64,000 bases of DNA from Flammeovirga kamogawensis (GCF_018736065.1 NZ_CP076128.1:3573501-3637500), one strand, 5' to 3'. Positions 1-9,000 are shown, counted from the first letter of the stretch. Notes: generated by a model from the sequence alone, not told the origin. Made by a program: numbers and translations.

Positions 1-462
1 TACTGTATAAGCATTTTATTCTAGAAATTTATACGTTGATTATGATTCTACAGATTGCCAATAACTTGTAAAAAATATATAACTGGTTATATCAAATAAA
101 CAAATTGAAGAAGAATGAATATGATAAATTTCATGCGTAAATAGTACAAGATTTTAAATCAATACCGTAGATATAATTAGTTAATAGTGTGTTGTTTTCC
201 TGTAAAAAAAATAAAGATAAGTAGACTTAGTAGGACTTATCAAAGAGAGTAATAAGTTAAAGTTGTCATTTTTTTGATTATTAAAGGAATATAGTACACT
301 TTTTACTTAGAATAGAACTATTTGGTATGGTATTTTGTTTTATATTTTTTAAATTAAAAAAGCGACTTACTTTGTTTATTCTTTCGCTTAATTAAATCTA
401 TTCATTTTACTGCAAGTTTCAGAAATAACCAATTCTAACTGTAGTAACTAAACTACTATACG
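1..462. other. AT-rich stretch without a gene
   Basis: No coding region of convincing length, no tRNA and no clear terminator is seen here. The stretch is very AT-rich and its right end is the leader of the first surface-protein gene. A promoter-like TACTTTG lies at about 368-374 but lacks one base of the usual TAnnTTTG spacing, so it is not called. Confidence 0.5.
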
Positions 463-1710
463 ATGACTAAATTTTACTGTAACTTATTTATTGTTCTTAT
501 ACTTAATTTTATTTGTCTTGGGAATGCTTTTGGTGCTGATTTACCAAATGGAGATTATATTTACGCTGATGGTGAAAGTATAGTCGGGTCACTTTTTGAA
601 ACTGCAGCGACTGATGGAATTAATAATGATTATGATCTTGTATCTTCATTAGATGCAGGTACTGATAATATAGCATTTAGATCAACATCATTTACTCAGA
701 GAACTTTAACAGTTAGAGATGGAGCAATAGTTGTTTTAAAAGCTAATCAAATTTTATTTTCTTATGTAGAAATAGTAATCGAAGAAGGTGGTACATTAAC
801 GATAGATGGAGACTTAAATATCTCGGACCAATCAGATATGCAAATTGATGGAACTTTAATTATTACTGGTGATTTAAGTATCTCAGATACTGCTGGATCT
901 GGAGGAGATGCAAATCAAAATATAGGTGGACCTGAAGTTGATAACGAATTCAATTTCGGTTGTTTATGTTTTATTGAAGTTAATGATCCAGGTTTACAGC
1001 TAAGAGGAAGTGGTACTATAGATTTAGGAGGTGATTTTAATTCAGGAACAGTAACTGCTGATCAAGTTGATGAAATATTTAATTTTGATTGTACAAAATT
1101 AAATAGTAATTCGAGTCCAGAATTAGCTTGTACTGATATTAGTCTCCCAGTATCCCTAACCTACTTCGAATCTTTCATAGAAAACAACACAGTAGCTTTA
1201 GAATGGGAAACAGCTTCAGAGCAAAATGCGTCTCACTTCGATATTCAGCGTTCAATAGATAGAAAAAACTGGAAAACGTTAGGTACAGTACAAGCAGCAG
1301 GTAATTCTAATGCAGCAATCTTATATGAGTTTATAGATGAAGCACCTATAGCAAAAGCATTCTACCGTTTACATCAAGTAGATTTTGATGGAGCGAATGA
1401 ATATTTTGGTCCTTTATATGTGAAATTAGATGGCGTTGAAGAAAACTTTAAAGTTGTGATAATGCCAAATCATGCTCAAAAAGGAGAGAAAATTCAGTTG
1501 CAAGCAATTGGTGTACAAGAAGGTGGAGACCTTTCTATTAAGGTATTCAACGCTCATGGGCATTTAGTTTATGAAGATAAACAAGAACAAATTTCTTCGT
1601 CATCGTTATTAATGCCTTTAGAAATTTCTGATAGACTAGGGACAGGCATGTATTATGTAGTTGTACAGTCTGGAAAAGAAGTAGTAAAAGAAAAATTATT
1701 GATGAAATAA
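463..1710 (+). CDS. Secreted surface protein with T9SS type A sorting domain (paralog 1)
   Basis: The 415-residue product has a signal peptide (about 1-24, ending NAFGA) and a Gly/Asp/Thr-rich region (about 60-200) with short strands such as GTLTIDGDL and GTLIITGDL that look like a right-handed beta-helix. Residues about 228-320 form an Ig/FN3-like module (LPVSLTYFE, TASEQNASHF, YRLHQVDFDG) that commonly precedes sorting domains in Bacteroidota. Residues about 330-415 are a T9SS type A C-terminal domain ending GMYYVVVQSGKEVVKEKLLMK-like. By family knowledge the protein should be exported by Sec, then moved across the outer membrane by T9SS and anchored or released. It is the first of three tandem paralogs, but it lacks the roughly 120-residue middle module the other two share. 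The ligand or function of the N-terminal part is unknown. Confidence 0.8.
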   Translation: MTKFYCNLFIVLILNFICLGNAFGADLPNGDYIYADGESIVGSLFETAATDGINNDYDLVSSLDAGTDNIAFRSTSFTQRTLTVRDGAIVVLKANQILFSYVEIVIEEGGTLTIDGDLNISDQSDMQIDGTLIITGDLSISDTAGSGGDANQNIGGPEVDNEFNFGCLCFIEVNDPGLQLRGSGTIDLGGDFNSGTVTADQVDEIFNFDCTKLNSNSSPELACTDISLPVSLTYFESFIENNTVALEWETASEQNASHFDIQRSIDRKNWKTLGTVQAAGNSNAAILYEFIDEAPIAKAFYRLHQVDFDGANEYFGPLYVKLDGVEENFKVVIMPNHAQKGEKIQLQAIGVQEGGDLSIKVFNAHGHLVYEDKQEQISSSSLLMPLEISDRLGTGMYYVVVQSGKEVVKEKLLMK

Positions 1711-2090
1711 CGAAACTAAAAATATATAAATATGAGGGCAATCTATGTAACAATAGGTTGCCCTTTCTTTTTAAAAAAATGCAAGAAATATTTTATTTTA
1801 TATGATGTAAGATAAATACATTACCAAAGTTATAAATGATGTATTTCTTAGTTAAGTACAATGAAATTCTTCATTCGCTTCAAATAATACAAGTTTGATA
1901 AAACGTAAGAAGTGGATAATAATTACCTATTTCAATTGTTTTTGTTGTTAAAACCTACGCTCAACTTCATTATTAAAATTAACTCATTACAGTATTTACC
2001 GTAACTATCTTAAACCATCTAAGTATGGTAGCTAAAAGAAAAACCCAAGATGAATTGACTATCATCTTTACTGTTAAAACCTAGAATATT
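1711..2090. other. Intergenic gap with terminator and leader
   Basis: The gap holds the hairpin terminator of paralog 1 (1735-1768) and then about 320 bases of AT-rich leader before paralog 2. Nothing else is recognised. The long leaders before paralogs 2 and 3 suggest that each gene has its own promoter. Confidence 0.5.
1735..1770 (+). terminator. Terminator of surface-protein paralog 1
   Basis: Arms AGGGCAAtCTA (1735-1745) and TAGgTTGCCCT (1754-1764) form a hairpin followed by a T-rich run, 25 bases after the stop codon. Confidence 0.75.
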
Positions 2091-3806
2091 ATGAAACGTT
2101 TTTACCTCTTTCTGTTACTTGGAATATTATGTAGTCTTACTCAATTAAGTTATGGACAATGTTCAAACTTAGTGACAAATTTTACTTCAGATGCTAGTTT
2201 CACTACTTCAACAGAATGTATAATAAATAATAATTTAACATTAGAAAGTAACAGTAGTGATAGAAAGATAGAAGTTAACAGTAATGGGAGCAATATTGCT
2301 GTAACAATTGATATGGATAATAACACTTTAACTTTTTGGACTGGATCATGGAGTGGTTTGACACCTAATTATGGAGTGAATATTACAGTAGCAGATGGAG
2401 ATACATTAACGATAAATGGGAACCTATATTTAAATACTAAATCAAGTTTAACAATTAACGGAACTTTAAAAGTAACAGGAAATATTGATACTAATGATTT
2501 TTTATCAGATGCAGGTACAGATAATATTGCTATAGAAGTAGGAGCTTCAGGGATGATTGCAGTCTCGGGTAGTGCAGATTTTGGAAGATCTTCTAGTGTA
2601 AACTCTGCAAATATCTATATAGGGGAGGAACTAGATAATAGAAGCAAGTCTGGTAATTTTTCAACTGCTAATGTAGGATCAGACCCTTTCGGAACTCCCT
2701 CAATTACCTTTAAAAAATCTAGTGTGGAGACTTCAGAAATTACAATCGACTTTTTTAATAAAGATCAACATGTTGATGGAGTTTATACTGAAGGGGCAGA
2801 AAGCTTTTGTTCAAAATTATTAGATTCTTTACAAATAGATAAAGCTTCTGGTTGGTATGGGAAAGAAATACAATTTTTATTTCAAGGTTTTGATCGTACT
2901 GAACTAGATACTTCTAATGTCGAGAATGTAACGATAACATCTATCGCACAATTAGAAAATGTAATACATTCTGTTATTTGGAAAATAAATAATGCTGATA
3001 TTAAAGCTGAATTAGGTAAATACCATCGTTCTGAAAAAGATTCTTTATTAAGGTCAAAAGATATGGATGCAGAGAAACTAAGTGATGTTTACTCTTACTT
3101 TACAGATTCTTCTAGAACAATTCAGGTAGTGTTTGTCGATGATAACGATGGGCATGTATTGGATAGTAGACACCATTCAAATAGTAGAATGATGTCTGTA
3201 CCAGATGTGTCTGTTAATGGTAACTCAGGCGACCTTCCGGTAACACTTACACAGTTTACAGCAAATGCAACAGAAGACAACACCGTACTTTTAGAATGGG
3301 GTACGGCTTCAGAACAAAATGCGTCTCATTTTGAGGTACAACGTTCTGTAGATAATAAGAATTGGGAAACATTAGATAGAGTAGAAGCAGCAGGTAATTC
3401 AAACGTTCTTATTTATTATGATTTTATTGATGAGTTTCCATTACCGCAAGCATATTATAGATTGCATCAAGTAGATTTTGATGGAATAACAGAAATTTTT
3501 GGGCCTATTAAAGTGAACCTTTCTAAAGAAGTAGGACAAGCTTTTACATCTAAAATTTATCCTAATGATATTATTGGAGATCAGAAAGTACAAATTTTAG
3601 TAGAAGGTTTATCAATTGGAAATAATTTAGAGATTAATGTTTATAATAAATCTGGGAATTTAATACTAAAAGAAGCAAGTAATAATTTGCTTTCAGAAGC
3701 ATTTGTAAAACCATTCGATTTACCCTCAAACCTACCTTCGGGAATGTATTATGTTGTAGTGAAATCGGGTAAGGAAATAGCAAGAAATAAAATTATAATT
3801 AGGTAA
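2091..3806 (+). CDS. Secreted surface protein with T9SS type A sorting domain (paralog 2)
   Basis: The 571-residue product has a signal peptide (1-22, ending SYG), then beta-helix-like repeats (for example DTLTINGNLYL and SLTINGTLKVTGN, about 100-165). A middle module at about 235-355 (ASGWYGKEI, LENVIHSVIWKIN, ELGKYH) is shared with the next gene but with no family I recognise. The FN3-like module follows (381-475: DLPVTLTQF, TASEQNASHFEVQRS, YYRLHQVDFDG) and then a T9SS type A sorting domain (485-571) with the usual PSGMYYVVVKSGKE pattern. It is preceded by a 380-base gap and followed by its own terminator, so it is probably a single-gene unit. Surface or extracellular location is inferred from the sorting domain; the molecular function is unknown. 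Confidence 0.8.
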   Translation: MKRFYLFLLLGILCSLTQLSYGQCSNLVTNFTSDASFTTSTECIINNNLTLESNSSDRKIEVNSNGSNIAVTIDMDNNTLTFWTGSWSGLTPNYGVNITVADGDTLTINGNLYLNTKSSLTINGTLKVTGNIDTNDFLSDAGTDNIAIEVGASGMIAVSGSADFGRSSSVNSANIYIGEELDNRSKSGNFSTANVGSDPFGTPSITFKKSSVETSEITIDFFNKDQHVDGVYTEGAESFCSKLLDSLQIDKASGWYGKEIQFLFQGFDRTELDTSNVENVTITSIAQLENVIHSVIWKINNADIKAELGKYHRSEKDSLLRSKDMDAEKLSDVYSYFTDSSRTIQVVFVDDNDGHVLDSRHHSNSRMMSVPDVSVNGNSGDLPVTLTQFTANATEDNTVLLEWGTASEQNASHFEVQRSVDNKNWETLDRVEAAGNSNVLIYYDFIDEFPLPQAYYRLHQVDFDGITEIFGPIKVNLSKEVGQAFTSKIYPNDIIGDQKVQILVEGLSIGNNLEINVYNKSGNLILKEASNNLLSEAFVKPFDLPSNLPSGMYYVVVKSGKEIARNKIIIR

Positions 3807-4131
3807 TTATCGGTAGAACATAGTAGTAAGGCTACCTTCTTTTATAGAGGGTGGCCTTTTTGTGTTTTATGTAAGATAAATGATGTTTTCTTAATAGAAA
3901 TATACATTTTATTAGATTTAGTATGCTATGGAACTGTTTTTTTGAAATAGTAATGTGTAAGTTTTTTAATAGATGATTTCATTATTTAGTAGTTTAATTA
4001 CATTTTTGATATAACCTACAATCGAACTTTTAGACAAACGAACATAGCTGTATTGTAAAACGTACAGACAATATAAGTTACTATCATATCTTAAAATGAC
4101 CAACAACTAATTATCATCAAAAATTATTATC
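3807..4131. other. Intergenic gap with terminator and leader
   Basis: The gap contains the terminator of paralog 2 and about 270 bases of AT-rich leader before paralog 3. No other gene or RNA is recognised. Confidence 0.5.
3828..3862 (+). terminator. Terminator of surface-protein paralog 2
   Basis: Arms AAGGCTACC (3828-3836) and GGTGGCCTT (3850-3858, with G-T pairs) are followed by TTTTTG. Confidence 0.75.
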
Positions 4132-5886
4132 ATGAAGCTTAATACCCCTTTTTTATTGTGTCTAATTTTAGGAGTGTTTTCACTAAATACATATGGACAA
4201 TGTGATGACCTTGTTACTAATTTTAATTCAAATGTTACATTTTCATCTTCAGCATCTTGTGGTTCAGGAAGTAGTATTATTTTGGAAAGTAATACATCAA
4301 ATAGACAACTTATAATATCAAATGGTACCGTAGTTATTGATGTCGGAGAGGGAGGAACTCTTGATTTATCATCAAATAGTGTAAGTTTTCAAGGCGGCTA
4401 TTTTTTAGATAATAATGGAATAGATTTGATTATTAATGAAGGAGCAACTTTAATAATAAACGGCTCTCTTGAATTAAACTCCAACTCTACATTAACTGTT
4501 AATGGAGAATTAATTGTATCTGGAAATATTGAAACTTTTGATGTGAACTCTTGTTTTTTATGTTCACCAGCGTATGTTGTTGCATATGATAAAGAGGTAT
4601 CAGATGATGTAGAATTTACTGTTGGTAGTACAGGTAAATTGCATATTGGCGGTAATGCAGATTTTGGTTATAGTAATGGTTCTGGTGGAAATAGAATGTT
4701 TATTAATGGATCTATTGATATAGACAACAGTGGAAATGATTTTGATTCGGTTCCATTAGAAAATAATGTAGATCCGGATGGCCCTTTCTCTTCAACATTA
4801 AGTATTACATATTCTACAAATAGCCATATTGCAGATTTCTTTAAATCAGATAGTGTATCTGCTCATTCAGATTTTGATGCTAAAGATATTGCTACAACCA
4901 TAATGACAGGTATCCATGTTTCTGCTGCTACAGGATGGTTTGGTAAAGAAGTTAGAGTAGCATCATCAGAAGGTTTTTTAGCGGATGAGTTAAAAGTAAA
5001 TAAGTTAAATGGTAAAGTAATTTATAGTTTACAAGATTTAGAAGATGCTCTACATTCTATTAAGTGGCAGATTAAAGATAACGACGTTAAAAAAGAATTA
5101 GCCAAATACCATAAGAATGGTCAAAATAAAAAAATAATAGATCCTGAAAAGGTAAGTGCTATTCAAACTTATTTTGATATAGAAAGAAAAATTACCATTG
5201 AATTTGTAGCAGAAGGAAGTTCTTCAGGAAGAACTGGAGAATTATTGACTTCAAATCAAAGGATTGCGTCAATTCCAGAAATAACAATTACAAGTAACTC
5301 AGAAGATCTTCCAGTTACATTAGTAAGTTTTGAAGCATATAATTTAGAAGACAATAGTGTAGCTTTAGAATGGACAACGGCTACTGAAATAAATAATTCT
5401 CATTTCGAGATTTGGAGATCTACAGATAATAAAAGTTGGAATTTACTTGCAAAAATAGATAGTGAAGGAGGAAATAGTAATTATGCTATTGACTATGCTT
5501 ATGTAGATGAACACCCTTTAAACCTGGCGTATTATAAACTTATTCAATATGATTTTGATGGAGTAAATGAATCTTTTGGTCCTTTAAAAGTGACCTCACT
5601 TTACAAGGAAGAAAAAATGATTACTAAAGTATATCCTAATAATATATCTTCTAGTGCAAATGCTACAAATATTGTAATTAATGGTTTAATGAGTTACCAA
5701 AGAGAAATTGAAATTCAACTTTATGATCAGCAAGGAAATATTCTAATAGAAGAGCACTTGAATAATATTAAAACAGAAGCTTATTTACACCAATTTAGTT
5801 TACCTAACAATTTAACAACGGGTATGTATTATGTTGTTATTTCTTCTGGTACAGAGAGAACAAAAAATAAAGTAATTGTAAATTAA
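4132..5886 (+). CDS. Secreted surface protein with T9SS type A sorting domain (paralog 3)
   Basis: The 584-residue product is built like paralog 2. It has a signal peptide (1-22, ending TYG), a closely matching start of the mature part (QCDDLVTNF versus QCSNLVTNF), and beta-helix-like strands (about 70-195: ATLIINGSLEL, TLTVNGELIVSGN). The shared middle module is at about 260-360 (ATGWFGKEV, LEDALHSIKWQI, KKELAKYH), the FN3-like module at 392-490 and the T9SS type A sorting domain at about 500-584, ending TGMYYVVISSGTE. Four cysteines near residues 23-43 and 141-144 could form disulfides in the exported protein. It has its own terminator. As with its neighbours, cell-surface location is inferred and the function is unknown. 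Confidence 0.8.
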   Translation: MKLNTPFLLCLILGVFSLNTYGQCDDLVTNFNSNVTFSSSASCGSGSSIILESNTSNRQLIISNGTVVIDVGEGGTLDLSSNSVSFQGGYFLDNNGIDLIINEGATLIINGSLELNSNSTLTVNGELIVSGNIETFDVNSCFLCSPAYVVAYDKEVSDDVEFTVGSTGKLHIGGNADFGYSNGSGGNRMFINGSIDIDNSGNDFDSVPLENNVDPDGPFSSTLSITYSTNSHIADFFKSDSVSAHSDFDAKDIATTIMTGIHVSAATGWFGKEVRVASSEGFLADELKVNKLNGKVIYSLQDLEDALHSIKWQIKDNDVKKELAKYHKNGQNKKIIDPEKVSAIQTYFDIERKITIEFVAEGSSSGRTGELLTSNQRIASIPEITITSNSEDLPVTLVSFEAYNLEDNSVALEWTTATEINNSHFEIWRSTDNKSWNLLAKIDSEGGNSNYAIDYAYVDEHPLNLAYYKLIQYDFDGVNESFGPLKVTSLYKEEKMITKVYPNNISSSANATNIVINGLMSYQREIEIQLYDQQGNILIEEHLNNIKTEAYLHQFSLPNNLTTGMYYVVISSGTERTKNKVIVN

Positions 5887-6304
5887 AAAGATATATACAT
5901 CAGAATTTTATGAAAACTGCTTCTGTAGAAAAGGAGCAGTTTTTTTTGTTTTTAAGAAGGTGAAAAGAAGTACAATGTAAGGTTATTTCACTTCTCACAG
6001 TTTTCTGATTTAATACATTAAGTAAAGAGTTTAAGACCAAAGAAAAGGAATAAAAGTGAAGACGAAGTAGTGTTATTTATAATGGAAGATATATCATCAA
6101 TTAAAATTAGATAGAAACCCTACATCTCTAAAAAAGTTGAGGATAACATTAAGGGTGTTTTTAGAGTAAAACATAGAAAAGAAATTGAATAGTAACCAAG
6201 TAAGTCTACTTACAATTAATTAGTTGAAAGTTTTGAATTAGAACAATAAAAGAGTGAATTTTAAAGCAGGCTGTTCCGAGAGTTTCTCCCGGAACAGCTT
6301 TTTT
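5887..6304. other. Intergenic gap with two plus-strand hairpin terminators
   Basis: Between paralog 3 and the convergent phosphodiesterase gene there are about 418 bases with no reading frame of note. The first hairpin (5913-5950) terminates paralog 3. The second (6270-6306) is also oriented for the plus strand although no plus-strand gene precedes it. No TAnnTTTG promoter is seen between them. Confidence 0.5.
5913..5950 (+). terminator. Terminator of surface-protein paralog 3
   Basis: Arms AAAACTGCT (5913-5921) and AGCAGTTTT (5935-5943) are followed by a run of T. Confidence 0.8.
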
Positions 6305-6306
6305 TT
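6270..6306 (+). terminator. Strong hairpin terminator with no obvious plus-strand gene
   Basis: GCTGTTCCG (6270-6278) pairs with CGGAACAGC (6290-6298) and is followed by eight T on the plus strand, ending at the stop codon of the opposite gene. On the minus strand the stem is not followed by a T run, so it points to a plus-strand transcript. Confidence 0.65.
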
Positions 6307-7168
6307 ATTTGTTAGCTTGATTCGCCTCAATAGGTAAATCAGTTGCAATAATATCAACACCTAAATCCCAAGCGGCTTTGTATTCAGCCTGTCTTTTTGC
6401 AACTTCAGTTTCTTTATCAGAAGTGTGGAAAGTGGCAGAAATACAATAAATACCTTCTTTGTGTAATTTATCAAATAATGATTTATCTGCTAATTTTACT
6501 CCAGTAAATGCAATCATTCTATCAAATGGAATACCAGATGCTTTTGCAGCTTCCCATCCTTTATCGTCCATAATTGTTACCGAAATCATTAATTCTGGTG
6601 CTAATTTGTGAACTAGTTTAGCATCTTCCCAATTGTAAGTAATAACAGCAGCATATTTTTCTACTTGTGCTTTATGGATTGCTGCAACAACTTTTTCGAA
6701 AGGTACACCACGCTTTACATCAACTGTAAGAATAGCTTTTCCTTTCTTTGTCCATTTCAAGACTTTATCAAAAGTATCAAATTTGTATTTTGTTAGGGTG
6801 CCTTCATCGTCTTTTAAACGGATATCCTGTAACTCTTTCCAAGTGTAATTTCTAACAGACCCATTACCCGTAGTTGTTCTTCCTAATTCATTATCGTGCA
6901 TTAAAAACAATACACTGTCTTTACTCATTTCTACATCCAATTCTATAACTGGGGCATAAACGTTTTTTGTAAGATGATTAAAAGTAGGAATACAGTTTTC
7001 TGGGTATCCAGGGTAAGGTCCTCCTCTGTGTGCACTTACTAATTGTTTAGGACTGTTATTGTAGTCCATAAATTGATAAAGGTCGTTGACAGATTTAAAA
7101 TCTAATTTTTGAGCCTGAACCTGAATCGTGCTAAAAAGTAATGCTACAAGAACAAATAAATTTCTCAT
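6305..7168 (-). CDS. Glycerophosphodiester phosphodiesterase family protein
   Basis: The protein hydrolyses glycerophosphodiesters to glycerol-3-phosphate and an alcohol, by family. From the ATG at 7168 it is 287 residues with a signal peptide (1-20, ending VQAQ), so it should act in the periplasm or envelope. Family active-site motifs are present: HRGG (47-50), PEN (56-58), ELDVE (76-80) and the HD pair (91-92). An in-frame ATG at 7216 would add 16 hydrophobic residues ahead of the signal peptide; the MRNLF start gives a normal signal peptide and is preferred. The gene stands alone, convergent with the T9SS paralogs and next to rnpB. The exact substrate (glycerophosphodiester or another phosphodiester) cannot be read from the sequence. 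Confidence 0.88.
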   Translation of the reverse strand: MRNLFVLVALLFSTIQVQAQKLDFKSVNDLYQFMDYNNSPKQLVSAHRGGPYPGYPENCIPTFNHLTKNVYAPVIELDVEMSKDSVLFLMHDNELGRTTTGNGSVRNYTWKELQDIRLKDDEGTLTKYKFDTFDKVLKWTKKGKAILTVDVKRGVPFEKVVAAIHKAQVEKYAAVITYNWEDAKLVHKLAPELMISVTIMDDKGWEAAKASGIPFDRMIAFTGVKLADKSLFDKLHKEGIYCISATFHTSDKETEVAKRQAEYKAAWDLGVDIIATDLPIEANQANK

Positions 7169-7299
7169 TTTGAACAGAAAATTTTGATTAATAATGATGC
7201 AGACAAAGATAACCATAGAAAGGTTAGGCTTTAGTTAAGAATAATAAATGTCTGTTATTTAGCATTGAGAGTCGGAATGCTCTCAAAAAGAAAAGAAAA

Positions 7300-7694
7300 A
7301 ACGCACGTCTATAAGCCGAGTTCTGTACCTCCGTGATCTTTCTCCGAAGAAAAAGTACGTGGTCCCTGTCATTTATCTAGGCCTACAATTGCTCATAGGC
7401 TCCATCGACCTACCCATCTTACCCGCAAAAGCTATGAAGCGAGCAACTTCATCCCCGAAGGGTGGTAAGACCTATTTGGTCTTTCATCTCACAAGGTTTA
7501 CCCTGCCATCTATGTCGCCATAAACGCGGTGGGCTCTTACCCCACCATTTCACCCTTACCCCAAGGGGCGGTATATTTTCTGTGGCACTTTCTGTCACTC
7601 ATAAATGAGTGCCTTCCCGTTAGGAAGTGTGATGCTCTCTGATGCTCGGACTTTCCTCTTCATCTAAAATGAAGCGACAAGGTGACGTGCGTTT
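7300..7694 (-). ncRNA. rnpB: RNase P RNA (M1 RNA)
   Basis: This is the catalytic RNA of RNase P, which trims the 5' leaders of tRNA precursors. On the minus strand it contains the conserved 5' block GAGGAAAGTCCGAGC (within about 7648-7667) and the conserved 3' block CAGAACTCGGCTTAT (7311-7325). The ends pair as helix P1: GACGTGCGT (7684-7692) with ACGCACGTC (7301-7309). A perfect TAnnTTTG box (7699-7706) sits just upstream of the 5' end. The length of about 395 bases suits a bacterial type A RNA. Confidence 0.93.
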
Positions 7695-7698
7695 GCCA

Positions 7699-7706
7699 CA
7701 AAGGTA
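7699..7706 (-). promoter_or_regulatory. TAnnTTTG box of rnpB
   Basis: TACCTTTG on the minus strand, about 7 bases before the inferred 5' end of the RNase P RNA, matches the Bacteroidota -7 element. A clear -33 TTTG is not seen. Confidence 0.6.
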
Positions 7707-7865
7707 ATCAGATTTATGAATTTTGATTGATGAAGTGCCTTGAATTACAAGATGGTTTAAAAATATTGAGAAGAAGAAAGGTAAATCAGAGGGTAGAAAA
7801 TAACTTATAAACTATCTGATAAACATTATTAAAGGGTTAAAAAGCAGAAATACAGCACTTTTCTC

Positions 7866-7873
7866 TAACTTTG
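7866..7873 (+). promoter_or_regulatory. TAnnTTTG box of engB
   Basis: TAACTTTG matches the Bacteroidota -7 element. It implies transcription starts near 7880, downstream of the GTG at 7873, so translation must begin later; this supports the ATG at 7939. Confidence 0.55.
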
Positions 7874-7938
7874 TGATTCAAAACTTTGAAATTCTATCGT
7901 TGAGCAAAAAAATGCTCTCGAATCAAAAATATAAAAAG

Positions 7939-8547
7939 ATGAAAATTAAAGAAGCCGTTTTTGTGATGAGTAATGCTGATGCTGAGAAATGCCCAGAACC
8001 AAAAATTCCAGAATATGCATTTATTGGTAGGTCTAATGTTGGTAAATCATCTTTGATAAACGCAATTACAGGGCAAAAAAAATTAGCAAAAACATCTTCA
8101 ACACCAGGTAAAACACAATTAATAAATCACTTTATTATTAATGAAGAGTGGTATTTATGTGACTTGCCAGGATACGGCTACGCACAAGTTAGTAAAACGG
8201 AGCGTGAGAAGTTTATGCGAATGATTAGAAAGTACATTGCATCAAGAGAAAACTTGATGAATACTTTTGTATTGGTTGATATTCGTCATGAGCCGCAACA
8301 AAATGATCTAGATTTTATGGCCTGGATGGGTGAAAAACAATTAGCATTCTCTATTGTTTTTACAAAAGCAGACAAATTAGGACAAGGAAAAGCATCAAAA
8401 AATATAGCGATTTATAAAAGACAGTTAAAAAAGCAGTGGGAAGAATGTCCTCCAATGTTTATTTCATCTTCAGAAACCCGTCAAGGTGTTAATGATATTT
8501 TGGATTATATAGAAGATATTAATGGGTATTGGGAAGATCAAAAATAA
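7939..8547 (+). CDS. engB: Ribosome biogenesis GTPase EngB/YihA
   Basis: This small TRAFAC GTPase (202 residues) is needed for large-subunit ribosome assembly in its family. Motifs are complete: G1 GRSNVGKSS (30-38), the switch-I threonine in KTSSTPGKT (51-59), G3 DLPGYGY (75-81), G4 TKAD (142-145) and G5 SSS (176-178). The frame is open to a GTG at 7873, but that codon overlaps a promoter -7 box, and the MKIKEAVFV start matches the usual EngB N-terminus. It is a single gene between rnpB and tRNA-Asn. Confidence 0.93.
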   Translation: MKIKEAVFVMSNADAEKCPEPKIPEYAFIGRSNVGKSSLINAITGQKKLAKTSSTPGKTQLINHFIINEEWYLCDLPGYGYAQVSKTEREKFMRMIRKYIASRENLMNTFVLVDIRHEPQQNDLDFMAWMGEKQLAFSIVFTKADKLGQGKASKNIAIYKRQLKKQWEECPPMFISSSETRQGVNDILDYIEDINGYWEDQK

Positions 8548-8627
8548 AAAGTAAAACTTTTTTTGAACTTTTTCTGCTTGAAAATCAATGTAATTAAAAT
8601 TTATTGATACTTTTTTTTGAAAAGGAT

Positions 8628-8658
8628 TTTGCAAATTCAAAAAATGCTCCTACTTTTG
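8628..8658 (+). promoter_or_regulatory. Promoter of the tRNA-Asn pair
   Basis: TTTG (8628-8631) and TACTTTTG (8651-8658) are spaced 19 bases apart, an exact Bacteroidota primary sigma factor promoter, about 58 bases before the first tRNA-Asn. Confidence 0.75.
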
Positions 8659-8716
8659 CATCGCTTTCAAGGGAAAACGCTCCCTTAAAAAGCAAAACGA
8701 ATTTGAAATATCTCCT

Positions 8717-8790
8717 TCCCCTTTAGCTCAGCTGGTTAGAGCATTTGACTGTTAATCAAAGGGTCCTTGGTTCGAGTCCAAGAAGGGGAG
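8717..8790 (+). tRNA. tRNA-Asn (GTT)
   Basis: A complete cloverleaf: acceptor TCCCCTT/AAGGGGA, D arm with GGTTAGAGC, anticodon loop CTGTTAA with GTT at 8751-8753, and T arm GGTTCGAGTCC. The discriminator is G. The full CCA is not encoded (it continues CAAA). Confidence 0.96.
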
Positions 8791-8814
8791 CAAAAAAATA
8801 TTTCAAATTCAAAT

Positions 8815-8888
8815 TCCCCTTTAGCTCAGCTGGTTAGAGCATTTGACTGTTAATCAAAGGGTCCTTGGTTCGAGTCCAAGAAGGGGAG
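8815..8888 (+). tRNA. tRNA-Asn (GTT), second identical copy
   Basis: Identical in sequence to the copy 98 bases upstream and probably transcribed with it. The anticodon GTT lies at 8849-8851. A short hairpin with a T run (AAGCTTCAAC.../GTTGGAGCTTTTT, about 8890-8922) follows as the terminator. Confidence 0.96.
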
Positions 8889-8889
8889 C

Positions 8890-8923
8890 AAAGCTTCAAC
8901 AGAAATGTTGGAGCTTTTTTTTT
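8890..8923 (+). terminator. Terminator of the tRNA-Asn pair
   Basis: AAAGCTTCAAC and GTTGGAGCTTT can pair across a short loop and are followed by a run of T. Confidence 0.7.
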
Positions 8924-8992
8924 GCTTAAAAATTAGTAAAAAGTTGAGATAGATCATTATACTCATCTATTTCTTACCACTTAATTTTAAAT

Positions 8993-9000
8993 TATCTTTG
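8993..9000 (+). promoter_or_regulatory. TAnnTTTG box of fabD
   Basis: TATCTTTG matches the -7 element 45 bases before the fabD start codon. The -33 region is only a partial match (TTCT near 8971). Confidence 0.55.

Noticed and set aside
7873-7938. Longer EngB starting at GTG 7873
   Set aside because: The GTG is part of a promoter -7 box and the added 22 residues do not resemble the family; the ATG at 7939 fits.
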